NCBI RefSeq assembly: GCF_004137855.1
Contig: NZ_QBKB01000002.1
Location: forward strand, 817,518 to 881,517
DNA from: Methanohalophilus profundi
GTDB taxonomy: Archaea > Halobacteriota > Methanosarcinia > Methanosarcinales > Methanosarcinaceae
Direction of reading: 5' to 3'
Length of the DNA: 64,000 bases
Shown: positions 30,142 through 39,631 of the stretch, piece after piece
Position numbering within the stretch: the stretch's first letter is position 1
How the letters are laid out: every line of letters begins with the position of its first letter
Translations under genes and position numbers: made by a program
The notes under the pieces: generated by a model
Database searches by the model: none
Seen by the model: only the letters and a program-made list of their open reading frames with translations
What the model was told of the DNA's origin: nothing

Positions 30142-31354
30142 AAAACCGGTGTATTGAATGTAAAGGGAAGGGACTTTGTGGAAGAGCGCGGTGCCCCATA
30201 CTTGAAAAGTTCAGGGACGCCGCTAAATATTCCCCTCAAAAGCAAGGGGAAAAAACTATTTTTGGAGCATCTCCTCCTGCTGTATTTGTTGGTAGGTATG
30301 GCTATCCCGAGGTCAGTGCCGGACCCATGATACCTCCTTTACTGGAAAGTGAGGACGCTGCACAACTGGAGGACCCTCATGCACTACTTGGCATGGGAAT
30401 TGACGATATCATACAAAAAAGGTGCCAGCTGGTACGGGCTAACACCACTGTCAAAGTAAAACAATTTGAAAAAAGCCGCCTGATAGAAAAAGCCCAGGAA
30501 ATGGCACTTTCCCGCAAGCCTGTGGATACAGAAGTATTGCTCAGCAAACCTTTAAAGCCTGCCCAAAAATTCGATGGGATACTCACACCGATGGGGCCGG
30601 CCGGAAAAATGGAACGTTTTGATATCGCAGAAAATCCGAAAGTTCCTGATAAAGTTGACTACCTGAGTTATGATACCGATGTAAAGGCGACTGATGCTGC
30701 CCTGGAGCTTTATGGCCATGATATTGGCTGTGAACATATAACCCGACTTCTTTCCATCGGTTTGCTCGGACAGGAAAGAAAACTTGTCCCCACACGCTGG
30801 GCAATTACCGCCACAGATGATATGGTGGGCAAAGAACTGTCAAAAGGTTTACTGGATTACCCCGAAATAAAGGACATACAACTATACAGCGGAGGTAGCC
30901 ATGGGAACCATTTCGAAATACTGTTGATACCCAGGAGTTATTCTTTTGAATTGTTGGAGTTGTGGATGGCACGTACGGTGTGGTCTGCAGACAAAGCCTG
31001 GATTGGGCAGGACATGGAAGGAACTTCAGGAAAGAAAGGATACTCACCCCTGGCAGGAGGCTATTATGCAGCCCGTCTGCCGGTTCTGGAAAAACTTGAG
31101 AGCATAAGAAAGCAGGCTGCAGTATTTGCAATCAGGGAGATTACTCCTGATTACTGGGCACCCCTGGGAGTATGGGTTGTCAGAGAAGCAGCACGCAATG
31201 CTCTTTCAACAGAGCCGGATACTTTGAAACTCTGGAAGAAGCACTGATGGATATGAAGACACGTATCAATACGCCTTTCTACCAGTGGAGAGAAAAATCA
31301 GAGCTTCTGCCTTATGTAAAGGAGCAAACAACGCTCTCAAGGTTTTTGTCATAA
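30138..31354 (+). pseudogene. nreA: DNA repair protein NreA, one frameshift near the 3' end
   Basis: About 405 residues when one base is restored. N-terminal zinc motif CIECKGKGLCGRARCPI, then FGASPPAVFVGRYGYPEVSAG and further Nre core motifs (LYSGGSHGNHFEILLIP, AGGYYAARLPVLEKLE). The frame breaks at the GG of 31217-31218: one more G gives EPGYFETLEEALMDMKT and a normal C-terminus to TAA 31354. As written the protein would end at 31247. Archaeal Nre proteins act with PCNA in repair after DNA damage. Confidence 0.87.
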
Positions 31355-31508
31355 GCATCCACAGCCGGTATGCAGCAATAAAAAGGGTTAGAAAAAGAAA
31401 GAGGATGCAGCGGTGCCTGTCACTTGACTGAATTGATGAAGACAACCGCTTACAGCAAACAGGACTGGAAAATGCATCCAGCAGCCTGCCAGCAATGATA
31501 TTTACAGT
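31355..31508. repeat. Intergenic repeats GCATCC/GGATGC between convergent genes
   Basis: Between nreA and purC the sequence holds GCATCC (31355-31360), its complement GGATGC (31403-31408) and GCATCC again (31474-31479), so the middle copy could pair with either flank. Inside lies CTGA then TTGATGA (31428-31439), resembling the D'/C' boxes of a C/D guide RNA, but no good C box accompanies them. No open reading frame of note is present. The region could be a bidirectional terminator or an unrecognised RNA. Confidence 0.35.
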
Positions 31509-32240
31509 TCAATTTTCAAATATTTCGGGGACAAGGCGGCGCGCCAATTTTTCATAGGTGCCGGAGACATTACCCTTGTTAAACCTGAATACATCCTTAT
31601 CCAGGGATTCACGGGTATCCGCATCCCAAAAACGACAGGTATCACAGGATATTTCGTCGGCAAGCACAATTTCACCGTTTGCCCAACCAAACTCAAGTTT
31701 GAAGTCAACGAGTAAAAGGCCCTGGTTTTCCATGTACGTTTTTAGAATGGAATTAATATTCAGGGCAAGTTCACGGATCTTTGCAATATCCTCACTTGTG
31801 GCTATCCCAAGGGCAAGGGCTATGTCCTCGTTCAGCATGGGATCCCCATATTCATCGCTCTTATAATCCATTACAAGCACGGCTTCTTTGAATTCGTCCC
31901 CTTCATTGAAAGGATATTTCCGGGTGATAGAACCTGCAGCTATGTTGCGTGGAATCACCTCAATAGGAATAATTTCCACTTTTTCGACAAGCATCCGTTC
32001 ATCGTCAAACATCCCAAGATAATGGGTATTTATACCCTCATCCTCAAGCATCTCGAACAACTTGCGAGATATCTGGGCATTATAATATCCCTTTTTCTCA
32101 GCTTCACTTTTCTTCTTGCCATCAAAAGCGGTAAGACTGTCCCTGAAATGGGATACAAGTACTTCCGGATCATTCGTTGTATAGATGGTCTTGGCCTTTC
32201 CTGAGTATAGTTCTTCCTTGATCTGGATATCAGACATCAT
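31509..32240 (-). CDS. purC: Phosphoribosylaminoimidazole-succinocarboxamide synthase
   Basis: SAICAR synthetase of about 243 residues. Typical features: [70 protein letters not shown] and [10 protein letters not shown]. It joins aspartate to CAIR in purine synthesis. Two adjacent ATGs (32240, 32237) follow GGAGA; either can be the start. Confidence 0.95.
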   Translation of the reverse strand: MMSDIQIKEELYSGKAKTIYTTNDPEVLVSHFRDSLTAFDGKKKSEAEKKGYYNAQISRKLFEMLEDEGINTHYLGMFDDERMLVEKVEIIPIEVIPRNIAAGSITRKYPFNEGDEFKEAVLVMDYKSDEYGDPMLNEDIALALGIATSEDIAKIRELALNINSILKTYMENQGLLLVDFKLEFGWANGEIVLADEISCDTCRFWDADTRESLDKDVFRFNKGNVSGTYEKLARRLVPEIFEN

Positions 32241-32376
32241 GCAATCTCCTTCCATAGTAGATACACAAAATCCAATATAAATCTATCACACCGTTTACAC
32301 ATGGTATAATACATAGTAATCTAAAGTAACACAAAATATTATTAATACGCAAGACTATTGAAATAAAGGTGATAAC

Positions 32377-32799
32377 ATGGAACAAGAACTTATGCGAATC
32401 GGAGTTTCCCTGCCCAATAACCTGCTGGAAAAGTTTGATTCCATTATAGAGCAGCGTGGTTACTCATCCCGGTCTGAAGGAATAAGGGATGCTATTCGAA
32501 GTTATATAAATTACCATGAATGGATGGGCGATATCAGTGGCAGGAGAGTTGGTACTATAACCCTGATCTATGATCATACAAAAAGGGGTTTGTCCAATGC
32601 CATTGCAGATGCACAACATGGTTACACAGACCTTATTAAAACTTCAATCCACATACACCTTGACCCTGATAACTGTATGGAAATCATAATCTTTGACGGG
32701 GACGGGGAGAAAATAAAGAAACTTGACGAAAATCTCATTTCCCTGAAAGGTGTCAAGTATGTCAAACTCAATACAACACCACCTGCGGAAAAATTGTGA
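32377..32799 (+). CDS. nikR: Nickel-responsive regulator NikR
   Basis: A 140-residue ribbon-helix-helix repressor. N-terminal RHH ([30 protein letters not shown]) and a C-terminal ACT-like domain with the four nickel ligands in their known spacing: His in DAQHGY, H-x-H in SIHIHLD, and Cys in DNCMEI. It probably controls nickel uptake for F430, hydrogenase or CO dehydrogenase. No nickel transporter lies nearby. Confidence 0.95.
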   Translation: MEQELMRIGVSLPNNLLEKFDSIIEQRGYSSRSEGIRDAIRSYINYHEWMGDISGRRVGTITLIYDHTKRGLSNAIADAQHGYTDLIKTSIHIHLDPDNCMEIIIFDGDGEKIKKLDENLISLKGVKYVKLNTTPPAEKL

Positions 32800-32849
32800 A
32801 GAATAACATTAATTGAGCATATATCAGTAAAAAAGAATAATCCATAAAT

Positions 32850-33986
32850 ATGTCACTCAAGATACTCATATTTGTTTGCGGAGAAGGGCTTGGCCATACA
32901 GGCAGGTGCCTTGCAGCCGGCAGGGAATTATCCAGAGCAGGACATGAAGTGACCTGTGGTGCTTATGGCTATTCCGCACAGTTTCTGGCCGAGCATGGAA
33001 TGAATGTAAAAGAGATCCCTCCCGAAATTCGACTTGTGGGAGAGAAAGGTTCTCTTAACCTGGGAAAATCCATAAAGGAAAGTATCAAGTTGGGACAGGT
33101 ACCCGGCCTGTTCAATGTTCAAAGTCTTGTTGATGAAGAAAAACCGGATGTAATTCTTTCGGACAGTTATTACCTTGGAACTATAGCAGCCCTGAGAAGA
33201 AAGATACCTGTTGCATTGATGGTTAATCAATCCAATATGGAAATATTCTTTCAGGAGAATTATTTGTTCCAGGGCCTGGGGAAAATTGCAAAAGAATTCT
33301 ACAACGGAATTTTCAAACGCGTGGATAGGACAATCATACCCGATTATCCACAACCAAATACAATCTGTGCTCTGAATCTCAACTTTGAAGATGAATCTAC
33401 TTCAAAAGTGGAATACACTGGACCTCTACCTGCCAGAAATTATGGAGATGTAATAGCACAGGATCTGCCCAGACCTCATGTCCTTTCCCTCATAGGTGGT
33501 TTTGGTTACAGGGCACCTATTTTTCGCAGAATAATCGAAGCTGCCAGTATGGATAGCACTATCAAATATACACTACTCTCAGGCCCGGGTCTTGATAAAG
33601 AAGAACTACCCCCACTTCCTGATAATGCAGAACTTCTACCATTTATTCCCGACCAGTTCCCATATCTTAAAAGCTGCGACCTGGCAATTGCCCCTGGTGG
33701 CCATACAACGATGATGGAGGCTCTTGCCTATGGTGTGCCAATGTTGTCATTCCCTGACAGGGGGCATAGCGAACAGCAAAATAATGCAGAGGGACTTGAA
33801 GCTAAAGGATGTGGAAAGCAGATGGATTACAAGGCTTCAGCTTCTGAAATACTTGAATCTGTCAGAGAAGCCGTAAACGGCAAATACAGGGATAAAACAG
33901 AACAGATGAAAAAACTTGCCGATGAAATAAATGGACCTGAAAAGCTGAGAAAAATACTCGAAGATATGGCATACCAAAGATTATAA
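32850..33986 (+). CDS. MurG-like UDP-glycosyltransferase
   Basis: A 378-residue GT-B glycosyltransferase. N-terminal GEGLGHTGRCLAAGREL forms the first nucleotide-fold loop, and the C-terminal half holds the donor-binding region (LAIAPGGHTTMMEALAYGVP, FPDRGHSEQQNNAEGLE). It resembles archaeal MJ1255-type proteins. The following genes (a LPG-flippase-like protein and a PAP2 protein) suggest a lipid-linked or envelope substrate, but this is context only. Confidence 0.83.
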   Translation: MSLKILIFVCGEGLGHTGRCLAAGRELSRAGHEVTCGAYGYSAQFLAEHGMNVKEIPPEIRLVGEKGSLNLGKSIKESIKLGQVPGLFNVQSLVDEEKPDVILSDSYYLGTIAALRRKIPVALMVNQSNMEIFFQENYLFQGLGKIAKEFYNGIFKRVDRTIIPDYPQPNTICALNLNFEDESTSKVEYTGPLPARNYGDVIAQDLPRPHVLSLIGGFGYRAPIFRRIIEAASMDSTIKYTLLSGPGLDKEELPPLPDNAELLPFIPDQFPYLKSCDLAIAPGGHTTMMEALAYGVPMLSFPDRGHSEQQNNAEGLEAKGCGKQMDYKASASEILESVREAVNGKYRDKTEQMKKLADEINGPEKLRKILEDMAYQRL

Positions 33987-34047
33987 ATGTCTGATATACA
34001 TCTAGAGAATAGCCTCTGCATGCTGATTCCATAAAATCGTTACCAGC

Positions 34048-35109
34048 ATGGCATCCAGCAAAAAATATCAGGTGCAAAGGATGAATAAGTTCGCAAAATG
34101 GCTTGCTGTTTCTTCAATAATCAGTATTGTAACAATAATAGGAGTATTCGTTTACACAATCGATCCTAAAACTACGGAGAGTCTTCACAATATCCGCCCA
34201 CTTTACCTTGTTGCAGCTGCTGGCATTCATTTACTGGGATTTGCTATGTGGGGGATCCGGACTAAAATAATGGCTGGAGCCCTGGGGTACCACCTTGAAA
34301 TCAAAAAGGCATTTGAAATTGTTATATCCAGCTCGTTCCTCGCAGCAATGACCCCTTCATCTGTAGGAGGAGAGCCCTTACGGATACATCTGCTTCAGAG
34401 TGACCGGATGCCTGTAGGAAGTGCTACTGCAGTCGTGCTTGGCGAAAGGGTACTGGATGCTATAATAATACTGACAGCAGCACCCTTTGCGCTATCCCTC
34501 TTTGGAGAAGTACTTGGAGGCGGCAAACTTGACAGTCTACTTATGTTTGGTCAATTATTCTTATTTTTCATACTTGCAATACTTCTATATGCAATCTGGA
34601 AGCCCCACTACACACGCAGATTTCTCCAGTGGATAATAAATAAATGCAGCAGACTCTTTGGAGACGATAAAAAACACATATTCTGCAATATATCTGAAAA
34701 AGTTGATACGGAACTTGAAGAGTTCCATTACAGTATTTTCTTTTTCCTGAAAGAGGGGAGACTGGGGTTAATCGCAGGAATATTATGCACATTTGCATTC
34801 TGGTTCATTGAATTTTCCATGTTGCCCGTACTTCTGATGGGTCTAAACCAGTATCCTTCACCAGTCATTGTTTATGCAGCCCAGGTTCTGCTGATGATTG
34901 TTATAATCATACCCGCTACACCTGGTTCCAGCGGAGTGGCGGAGATTGGGGCAACCACACTGTTTTCAGTTTTCGTGCCCACTTATATGCTGGGAATCGT
35001 TGTGGTGGCATGGAGGGCACTGACATTCTACCTGAATCTACTTGTCGGAGGCTTTGTGAGCTTCAAGATACTCAAGGATACCGTTGAAGTTGACGAACTT
35101 CTAAAATAA
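34048..35109 (+). CDS. Lysylphosphatidylglycerol-synthase-TM-like (UPF0104) membrane protein
   Basis: A 353-residue integral membrane protein with about eight helices, the flippase-like domain of the UPF0104/MprF family. Landmarks: SSFLAAMTPSSVGGEPLRIH and IIIPATPGSSGVAEIGATTL, the two conserved re-entrant PSxxGG/PGSSG loops. It may flip a lipid-linked molecule. The start could be ATG 34081, which has AGGTG 8 bases upstream. It follows the glycosyltransferase by 61 bases. Confidence 0.83.
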   Translation: MASSKKYQVQRMNKFAKWLAVSSIISIVTIIGVFVYTIDPKTTESLHNIRPLYLVAAAGIHLLGFAMWGIRTKIMAGALGYHLEIKKAFEIVISSSFLAAMTPSSVGGEPLRIHLLQSDRMPVGSATAVVLGERVLDAIIILTAAPFALSLFGEVLGGGKLDSLLMFGQLFLFFILAILLYAIWKPHYTRRFLQWIINKCSRLFGDDKKHIFCNISEKVDTELEEFHYSIFFFLKEGRLGLIAGILCTFAFWFIEFSMLPVLLMGLNQYPSPVIVYAAQVLLMIVIIIPATPGSSGVAEIGATTLFSVFVPTYMLGIVVVAWRALTFYLNLLVGGFVSFKILKDTVEVDELLK

Positions 35110-35114
35110 TCCCC

Positions 35115-36161
35115 TTAGGGAGAAAAGCGCTTCCTGAAGCGCTTTAACACAGAACCCATACGACCTTTGATGTTATATTCAGTACCACAATAATCACATT
35201 GCATAACCGAATCAAAATTTATACGCCTGTTACACCCCACACAGGGCAGTGCCGGACCTTTTAATTTCCAGGCTATCATGGCGACAAGCCAGCGATAAAA
35301 GGCAAATAAATGCTCACTGTAGCGAAAGGCAATCATACAACATACAATAGCAAGCAATGTACCTCCTATAAGATCACTCAGCCAGTGAATCCCCAGATAG
35401 AGAATTGTGAAAAGAATTGTTGCCGTGGTAACAACTGCAAAAGCCTGATATCTGCGGGATTTTACATTATGCAGGACAATAATCATAGCCATTACAGAAA
35501 GAGCCGCATGGAGACTCGGGAAACAATTATTGAGTTTGGGATCCACAATACGAACACCTTCGGCTATGAAAGGACTCAGATTGTAAAGAAGCGGACTGAC
35601 ACCAGAAAGGGTATAACCGGTCACATGGACAGGGAACAATACGTAGAACGGAAATGCCAGCATGTAAATCAGGATGAAAGCCACCACAAATTCCTGAATG
35701 GCTTTGTGCCTTTGCAGATAAACCAGAAGCAGGAAAGTAAATACCATTAAAAAAGGAAACATTAAAAGGTAAAAAAAACCGCTTACATAAGTTAGCAGAG
35801 GAGTAGCAATTTCCTGGAGCAGGCTTACTGCATCACCTTCCATTATCATGATGTAACGAGCATAATTCTGGTTTGCCGGGATTCCAAGTAATGTGGCAGC
35901 AGTTGTTTGCATATGCACAAGTGCAAAAACAATTAGCAGGGGGATGGCATAAATAGCAACATCCACCACAAAATAGAAAAATCCTTTCATACTGCTGAAT
36001 TCAGGACGTCTGTTTTCGACAGGCACAAAAAAAACATACCCAACAGTAACCATAAGAAATAATAATGGAATCATTACTATTGTCATTATATATTGAGATA
36101 ACCATTGCCCGCTGAAGCTGGATATAATCTCAGAGAGCAAAAGCTGGATGAAAGAATACAT
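35115..36161 (-). CDS. PAP2/AUR1-like phosphatase with C-terminal zinc ribbon
   Basis: A 348-residue membrane protein with seven or more helices. The PAP2 acid-phosphatase motifs are KLNNCFPSLHAALSVMAM (SLH) and YLGIHWLSDLIGG (H...D), as in inositolphosphotransferase or lipid-phosphatase families. The last 50 residues form a zinc ribbon (PCVGCNRRINFDSVMQCDYC), an unusual addition. ATG 36161 with GGTAGG upstream is preferred to the TTG at 36182. It converges with the flippase-like gene. Confidence 0.8.
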   Translation of the reverse strand: MYSFIQLLLSEIISSFSGQWLSQYIMTIVMIPLLFLMVTVGYVFFVPVENRRPEFSSMKGFFYFVVDVAIYAIPLLIVFALVHMQTTAATLLGIPANQNYARYIMIMEGDAVSLLQEIATPLLTYVSGFFYLLMFPFLMVFTFLLLVYLQRHKAIQEFVVAFILIYMLAFPFYVLFPVHVTGYTLSGVSPLLYNLSPFIAEGVRIVDPKLNNCFPSLHAALSVMAMIIVLHNVKSRRYQAFAVVTTATILFTILYLGIHWLSDLIGGTLLAIVCCMIAFRYSEHLFAFYRWLVAMIAWKLKGPALPCVGCNRRINFDSVMQCDYCGTEYNIKGRMGSVLKRFRKRFSP

Positions 36162-36341
36162 ATCCGACCTACCGGTTTTCAATATGCGAAGACTTATATA
36201 TATATTTTAAGTAGCTGGCCATAAAGTCCATATTTCAAGTGAGAACAGGACAACCAACAATTTAGGGAAGAAATCGCCTTTAACCCGCAAAAAATATTAA
36301 CGTTCAAAACATAGGTTAATTATTAAAATGGAGGGAAATTC

Positions 36342-36521
36342 ATGCAATCTTTCATAGTGGAACATTACCTTGGAACCGAACTTGATATCTATTGTGGCGG
36401 ACCAGATACCTTTAAAGGGACCGTGGAGGCCTGCGCAGACGGTGTGCTTACAATAAATAAGGACAACAAATACACCCATATAGCCATCGACAAGATCATA
36501 GCTGTCTGGGAAGAAAAGTGA
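36342..36521 (+). CDS. Small beta-rich protein, 59 residues
   Basis: A small gene with a GGAGGG Shine-Dalgarno 6 bases before ATG. The product begins MQSFIVEHYLGTELDIYCGG, continues with TFKGTVEACADGVLTIN and ends HIAIDKIIAVWEEK. The pattern of short strands with a conserved Gly resembles an Sm-like barrel, and I recall similar small conserved proteins in Methanosarcina, but I do not know a function. An intrinsic-type terminator follows directly. Confidence 0.75.
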   Translation: MQSFIVEHYLGTELDIYCGGPDTFKGTVEACADGVLTINKDNKYTHIAIDKIIAVWEEK

Positions 36522-36529
36522 ACTACAAG

Positions 36530-36552
36530 CAGGCTCATGCCTGTACTTTTTT
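36530..36552 (+). terminator. Hairpin and T-run after the 59-residue gene
   Basis: CAGGC-TCAT-GCCTG (36530-36543) followed by TAC and a run of six T (36547-36552), just after the stop codon. Confidence 0.6.
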
Positions 36553-36626
36553 ATGGAATAAAATATGCAACTTTATTGGTTTGCAAAAAAGGCAAACCTG
36601 AAACATTACTTTGATAAAGACAAGGT

Positions 36627-36653
36627 GAAAAATAGATGACAGGCAGTTGCCTG
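36627..36653 (-). terminator. Hairpin and T-run after the TRAM gene
   Basis: On the minus strand CAGGC-AACT-GCCTG (36653-36640) is followed by a T-rich tract (complement of the A-run 36628-36632), downstream of the TRAM gene stop at 36675. Confidence 0.5.
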
Positions 36654-36674
36654 CCGGTTTGTGAAATAGAATTT

Positions 36675-36890
36675 TCAGACTACTTCTCCAAAAGCGAATT
36701 TCGAAAGGACTTTGGTTACCTTAATTGAAAGTTCATCGCCCACTTCTGTTTCGGGCACAAAAATGACAAAACCGTCAATACGAGCAATTCCGTCGCCTTT
36801 CTTGGCAATATCTTCAATCACAACATCGTAGGTTTCTCCAGATTCTACCGGAGCACTTGATTCAACACGTTCGAACAAACTAATACACAT
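36675..36890 (-). CDS. TRAM-domain protein
   Basis: A 71-residue single TRAM domain: GETYDVVIEDIAKKGDGIAR, IDGFVIFVPETEVGDEL and TKVLSKFAFGEVV. Stand-alone TRAM proteins are abundant in methanogens and bind RNA; in Methanosarcina and Methanococcoides they are described as RNA chaperones, some cold-responsive. It is divergent from cdc48, with its own promoter in the 36891-37054 gap. Confidence 0.9.
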   Translation of the reverse strand: MCISLFERVESSAPVESGETYDVVIEDIAKKGDGIARIDGFVIFVPETEVGDELSIKVTKVLSKFAFGEVV

Positions 36891-37054
36891 CCTTATTTAA
36901 GTTAGCCTTTCTAGAAGGCACAAATTAATAAATACACTTCACCTATATCAAACCTTTGCAAGAAGGAAAAACAGGGGCAGTACCATAAATATATATCATT
37001 TGGGAATTTAATAAGATAGACATATCAGTACAACATATTTTCGGGATGAACTAA

Positions 37055-39289
37055 ATGGAAGAGTTACAGATAAAAGTGGAGAAAGCGCATCCTATCGATT
37101 TTGGCAGGGGTATAATACGACTTGATCCGAGTACCCTCCTGAGCCTGCAGATTTCCCCCGGAGACATTGTCCTAATCGAAGGAAAGCGCCAAACTACGGC
37201 AAAGGTATGGCGTGCTGACAGGCAGGATTGGGGACAGGGAATTGCCCGTATAGATGGTTATACACGACAGAATGCAGAAGTGGGGATTGGTGAGAGGATA
37301 ACACTTAGTAAGGCAGAGCCAATACCCGCAGAAAAAGTACTCCTTGCACCTCCAGAGGGAATTGTCATGGAGTTTGGTGACAACACAAGTGCCGTGATCA
37401 AGCATAATATCCTGAAACGTCCCCTTGTAAAAGGTGACATTATTCCTATAATCAGTTCCATGGGGCAAACGACCCCGGGTAGTCAGGCCATTCCTCTAAT
37501 AGCTGTTGAAACCGAGCCATCTGATGGCATACTTATCATCAATGAAAATACTGAGATCCAGCTCCAGCAGAAACCTGTAGTGGGTTATGAGGGAGCTGCC
37601 AGAGGTATCAACTACGAGGATATCGGCGGGCTTAGAACCGAAATTCAACGGGTACGTGAAATGATAGAACTTCCGTTGAAACATCACGAGCTTTTCCTGC
37701 GTCTTAATATAGACCCACCAAAGGGTGTTATTCTCTACGGACCACCCGGCACAGGGAAAACCCTGATAGCAAGAGCAGTTGCCAGCGAATCTAACGCCTA
37801 TTTCATCAATATTGCCGGCCCGGAAATAATGGGAAAATATTATGGGGAAAGTGAGGAAAGGCTGCGAAAAATATTTGATGAAGCTGCGGAGAATGCACCT
37901 TCAATAATATTTATTGACGAAGTAGATTCCATTGCCCCAAAAAGGGAAGATGTTACCGGAGAAGTAGAAAGAAGGGTTGTAGCCCAGCTTCTCACCCTGA
38001 TGGATGGAATGGATGAACGTAAACAGGTAGTTGTAATTGCAGCCACAAACAGGCTTGATTCTATTGACCCGGCCCTGCGCCGCCCTGGCAGATTTGACAG
38101 GGAAATCGAAATAGGTGTTCCGGATAGTGAAGACAGGCTCGAAACACTTCAGATCCACACTCGTGGAATGCCACTTAACGAAAATATCGATGAAGAATTT
38201 TTTGAGCACCTGGCAGAATATACCCAGGGTTTTGTGGGAGCCGACCTGTTAGCCCTTGTACAGGAAGCCTCCATGAGGGCACTCAGGAGATTGCTTCCTG
38301 ACATCAATTTTCTCGACGAAGAGGAAATTCCACAGGAAATACTCGATAAACTGGAAGTCACCCCCGATGACTTCGAGGAAGCCCTGAAAGAAATTGAACC
38401 CTCGGCAATGAGGGAAGTTATGGTAGAAATACCATCTGTGGGCTGGGATGATGTTGGCGGGCTGGACCTGGCCAGGCAGGATATCAGCGAAGCAGTCGAA
38501 TGGCCGCTTAAATGGCCCGATAAAATCAGCCAGATGGGAATAAAACCTCCCACCGGAATACTTTTATATGGCCCTCCGGGAACAGGCAAAACCCTGCTTG
38601 CCAAAGCTGTGGCAAACGAAACTAATGCCAATTTCATCAGTGTCAAAGGCCCCCAGATATTGTCCAAATACATGGGGGAATCTGAAAAAGCAATTCGTGA
38701 TACTTTCAAAAAAGCACGACAGGTTGCACCCTGCATAATATTCTTTGATGAAATCGATGCTATCTCTTCGACAAGACAGGGTGGCAGTGATGGAGGCAGC
38801 CGGGTTTCCGAACAGGTTGTCAATCAGATGCTTACCGAGATGGATGGACTTGAACCCCTGAATGAGGTGGTTGTCATTGCGGCCACCAACAGGCCTGACC
38901 TTATTGATCCGGCATTACTGCGATCAGGAAGATTTGACAGGCTTGTAATGGTAGGAGCCGCCCCCGCAGATGGCAGGGAAAGAACATTCCAGATTCACAC
39001 AATGGGTATACCCCTGGATAGTGATGTTGACATAAAGGAACTTGCCACAATGACTGAAGGATATGTTGGATCAGATATAGAGTCCATATGCAGGGAAGCA
39101 GCAATGTTATCCCTGAGAGAAAATTTCGATAATGAAAAGGTAAGCAAAAGACATTTCCTTTCAGCTATGGAAAAAGTAAAACCAACGGTCAATGAGGACA
39201 TGATAGACTTCTACAACCGGGTTCAAGAAAAATTAAAGGGCGGATCTATCCGCAAGACAGACGCAGGATCATTTACAGGATATATTTGA
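37055..39289 (+). CDS. cdc48: CDC48/VCP-type AAA ATPase
   Basis: A 744-residue double AAA protein. Residues about 1-185 form the N domain that binds substrates ([27 protein letters not shown]). D1 has GPPGTGKT near residue 229 and [16 protein letters not shown]2 has GPPGTGKT near 506 and [15 protein letters not shown]; both carry the Arg-finger and sensor regions ([26 protein letters not shown]). It is a hexameric unfoldase that probably works with the proteasome. The PRC-barrel gene follows 16 bases later. Confidence 0.95.
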   Translation: MEELQIKVEKAHPIDFGRGIIRLDPSTLLSLQISPGDIVLIEGKRQTTAKVWRADRQDWGQGIARIDGYTRQNAEVGIGERITLSKAEPIPAEKVLLAPPEGIVMEFGDNTSAVIKHNILKRPLVKGDIIPIISSMGQTTPGSQAIPLIAVETEPSDGILIINENTEIQLQQKPVVGYEGAARGINYEDIGGLRTEIQRVREMIELPLKHHELFLRLNIDPPKGVILYGPPGTGKTLIARAVASESNAYFINIAGPEIMGKYYGESEERLRKIFDEAAENAPSIIFIDEVDSIAPKREDVTGEVERRVVAQLLTLMDGMDERKQVVVIAATNRLDSIDPALRRPGRFDREIEIGVPDSEDRLETLQIHTRGMPLNENIDEEFFEHLAEYTQGFVGADLLALVQEASMRALRRLLPDINFLDEEEIPQEILDKLEVTPDDFEEALKEIEPSAMREVMVEIPSVGWDDVGGLDLARQDISEAVEWPLKWPDKISQMGIKPPTGILLYGPPGTGKTLLAKAVANETNANFISVKGPQILSKYMGESEKAIRDTFKKARQVAPCIIFFDEIDAISSTRQGGSDGGSRVSEQVVNQMLTEMDGLEPLNEVVVIAATNRPDLIDPALLRSGRFDRLVMVGAAPADGRERTFQIHTMGIPLDSDVDIKELATMTEGYVGSDIESICREAAMLSLRENFDNEKVSKRHFLSAMEKVKPTVNEDMIDFYNRVQEKLKGGSIRKTDAGSFTGYI

Positions 39290-39305
39290 AAAGGAGGTTA
39301 TGAAA

Positions 39306-39563
39306 ATGCCAAAGGTATTTGCAAAAAACCTATCCAACAAACAGGTCATGACAACAGACGGAACAGAAATTGGTATACTCGACAATATAGTAATGGAAGT
39401 CAAAACCGGCAAACTTGAAGACCTGATGGTCAAACCAGATATCGGGCTTGACACATCTAAATATGTTACCGACGGACAGTTTTTGAAGATACCCTTCAAA
39501 GCCGTGCGTTCGATCAAGGATTATATTGTTGTGGATAAACAGATAGCCACCAGTCTGGAGTGA
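39306..39563 (+). CDS. PRC-barrel domain protein
   Basis: An 85-residue protein of the archaeal PRC-barrel family: NLSNKQVMTTDGTEIGILDN, VKTGKLEDLMVKPD, and LKIPFKAVRSIKDYIVVD. It is related to the ribosome-maturation RimM barrel; in archaea small PRC proteins have been tied to cell division (CdpB), but this assignment is only by family. ATG 39306 has GGAGGT 8 bases upstream; ATG 39300 is too close. Confidence 0.87.
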   Translation: MPKVFAKNLSNKQVMTTDGTEIGILDNIVMEVKTGKLEDLMVKPDIGLDTSKYVTDGQFLKIPFKAVRSIKDYIVVDKQIATSLE

Positions 39564-39623
39564 ACTACCCCCTCCTAATTAATGTGACTTTGTCACATTA
39601 ATTTGAGGAGGGAGACTTCTCGC
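39560..39623 (-). mobile_element. Short palindromic element with IS200/IS605-type ends
   Basis: Long imperfect palindrome: CCCTCCT (39570-39576), AATTAATGTGAC, loop TTT (39589-39591), GTCACATTAAT, AGGAGGG (39606-39612). Read on the minus strand, it begins GCGAGAAGTCTCC (39623-39611) and ends TAGTTCA (39567-39561). The same GCGAGAAG start and TAGTTCA end bound the element at 22388-22634. It overlaps the stop codon of the PRC gene and may also end transcription of both convergent genes. Confidence 0.5.
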
Positions 39624-39631
39624 TTAATAAG

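Noticed and set aside
31428-31439. CTGA-TTGATGA as part of a C/D box RNA
   Set aside because: No acceptable C box or terminal D box lies at the right distance; only the central boxes fit.
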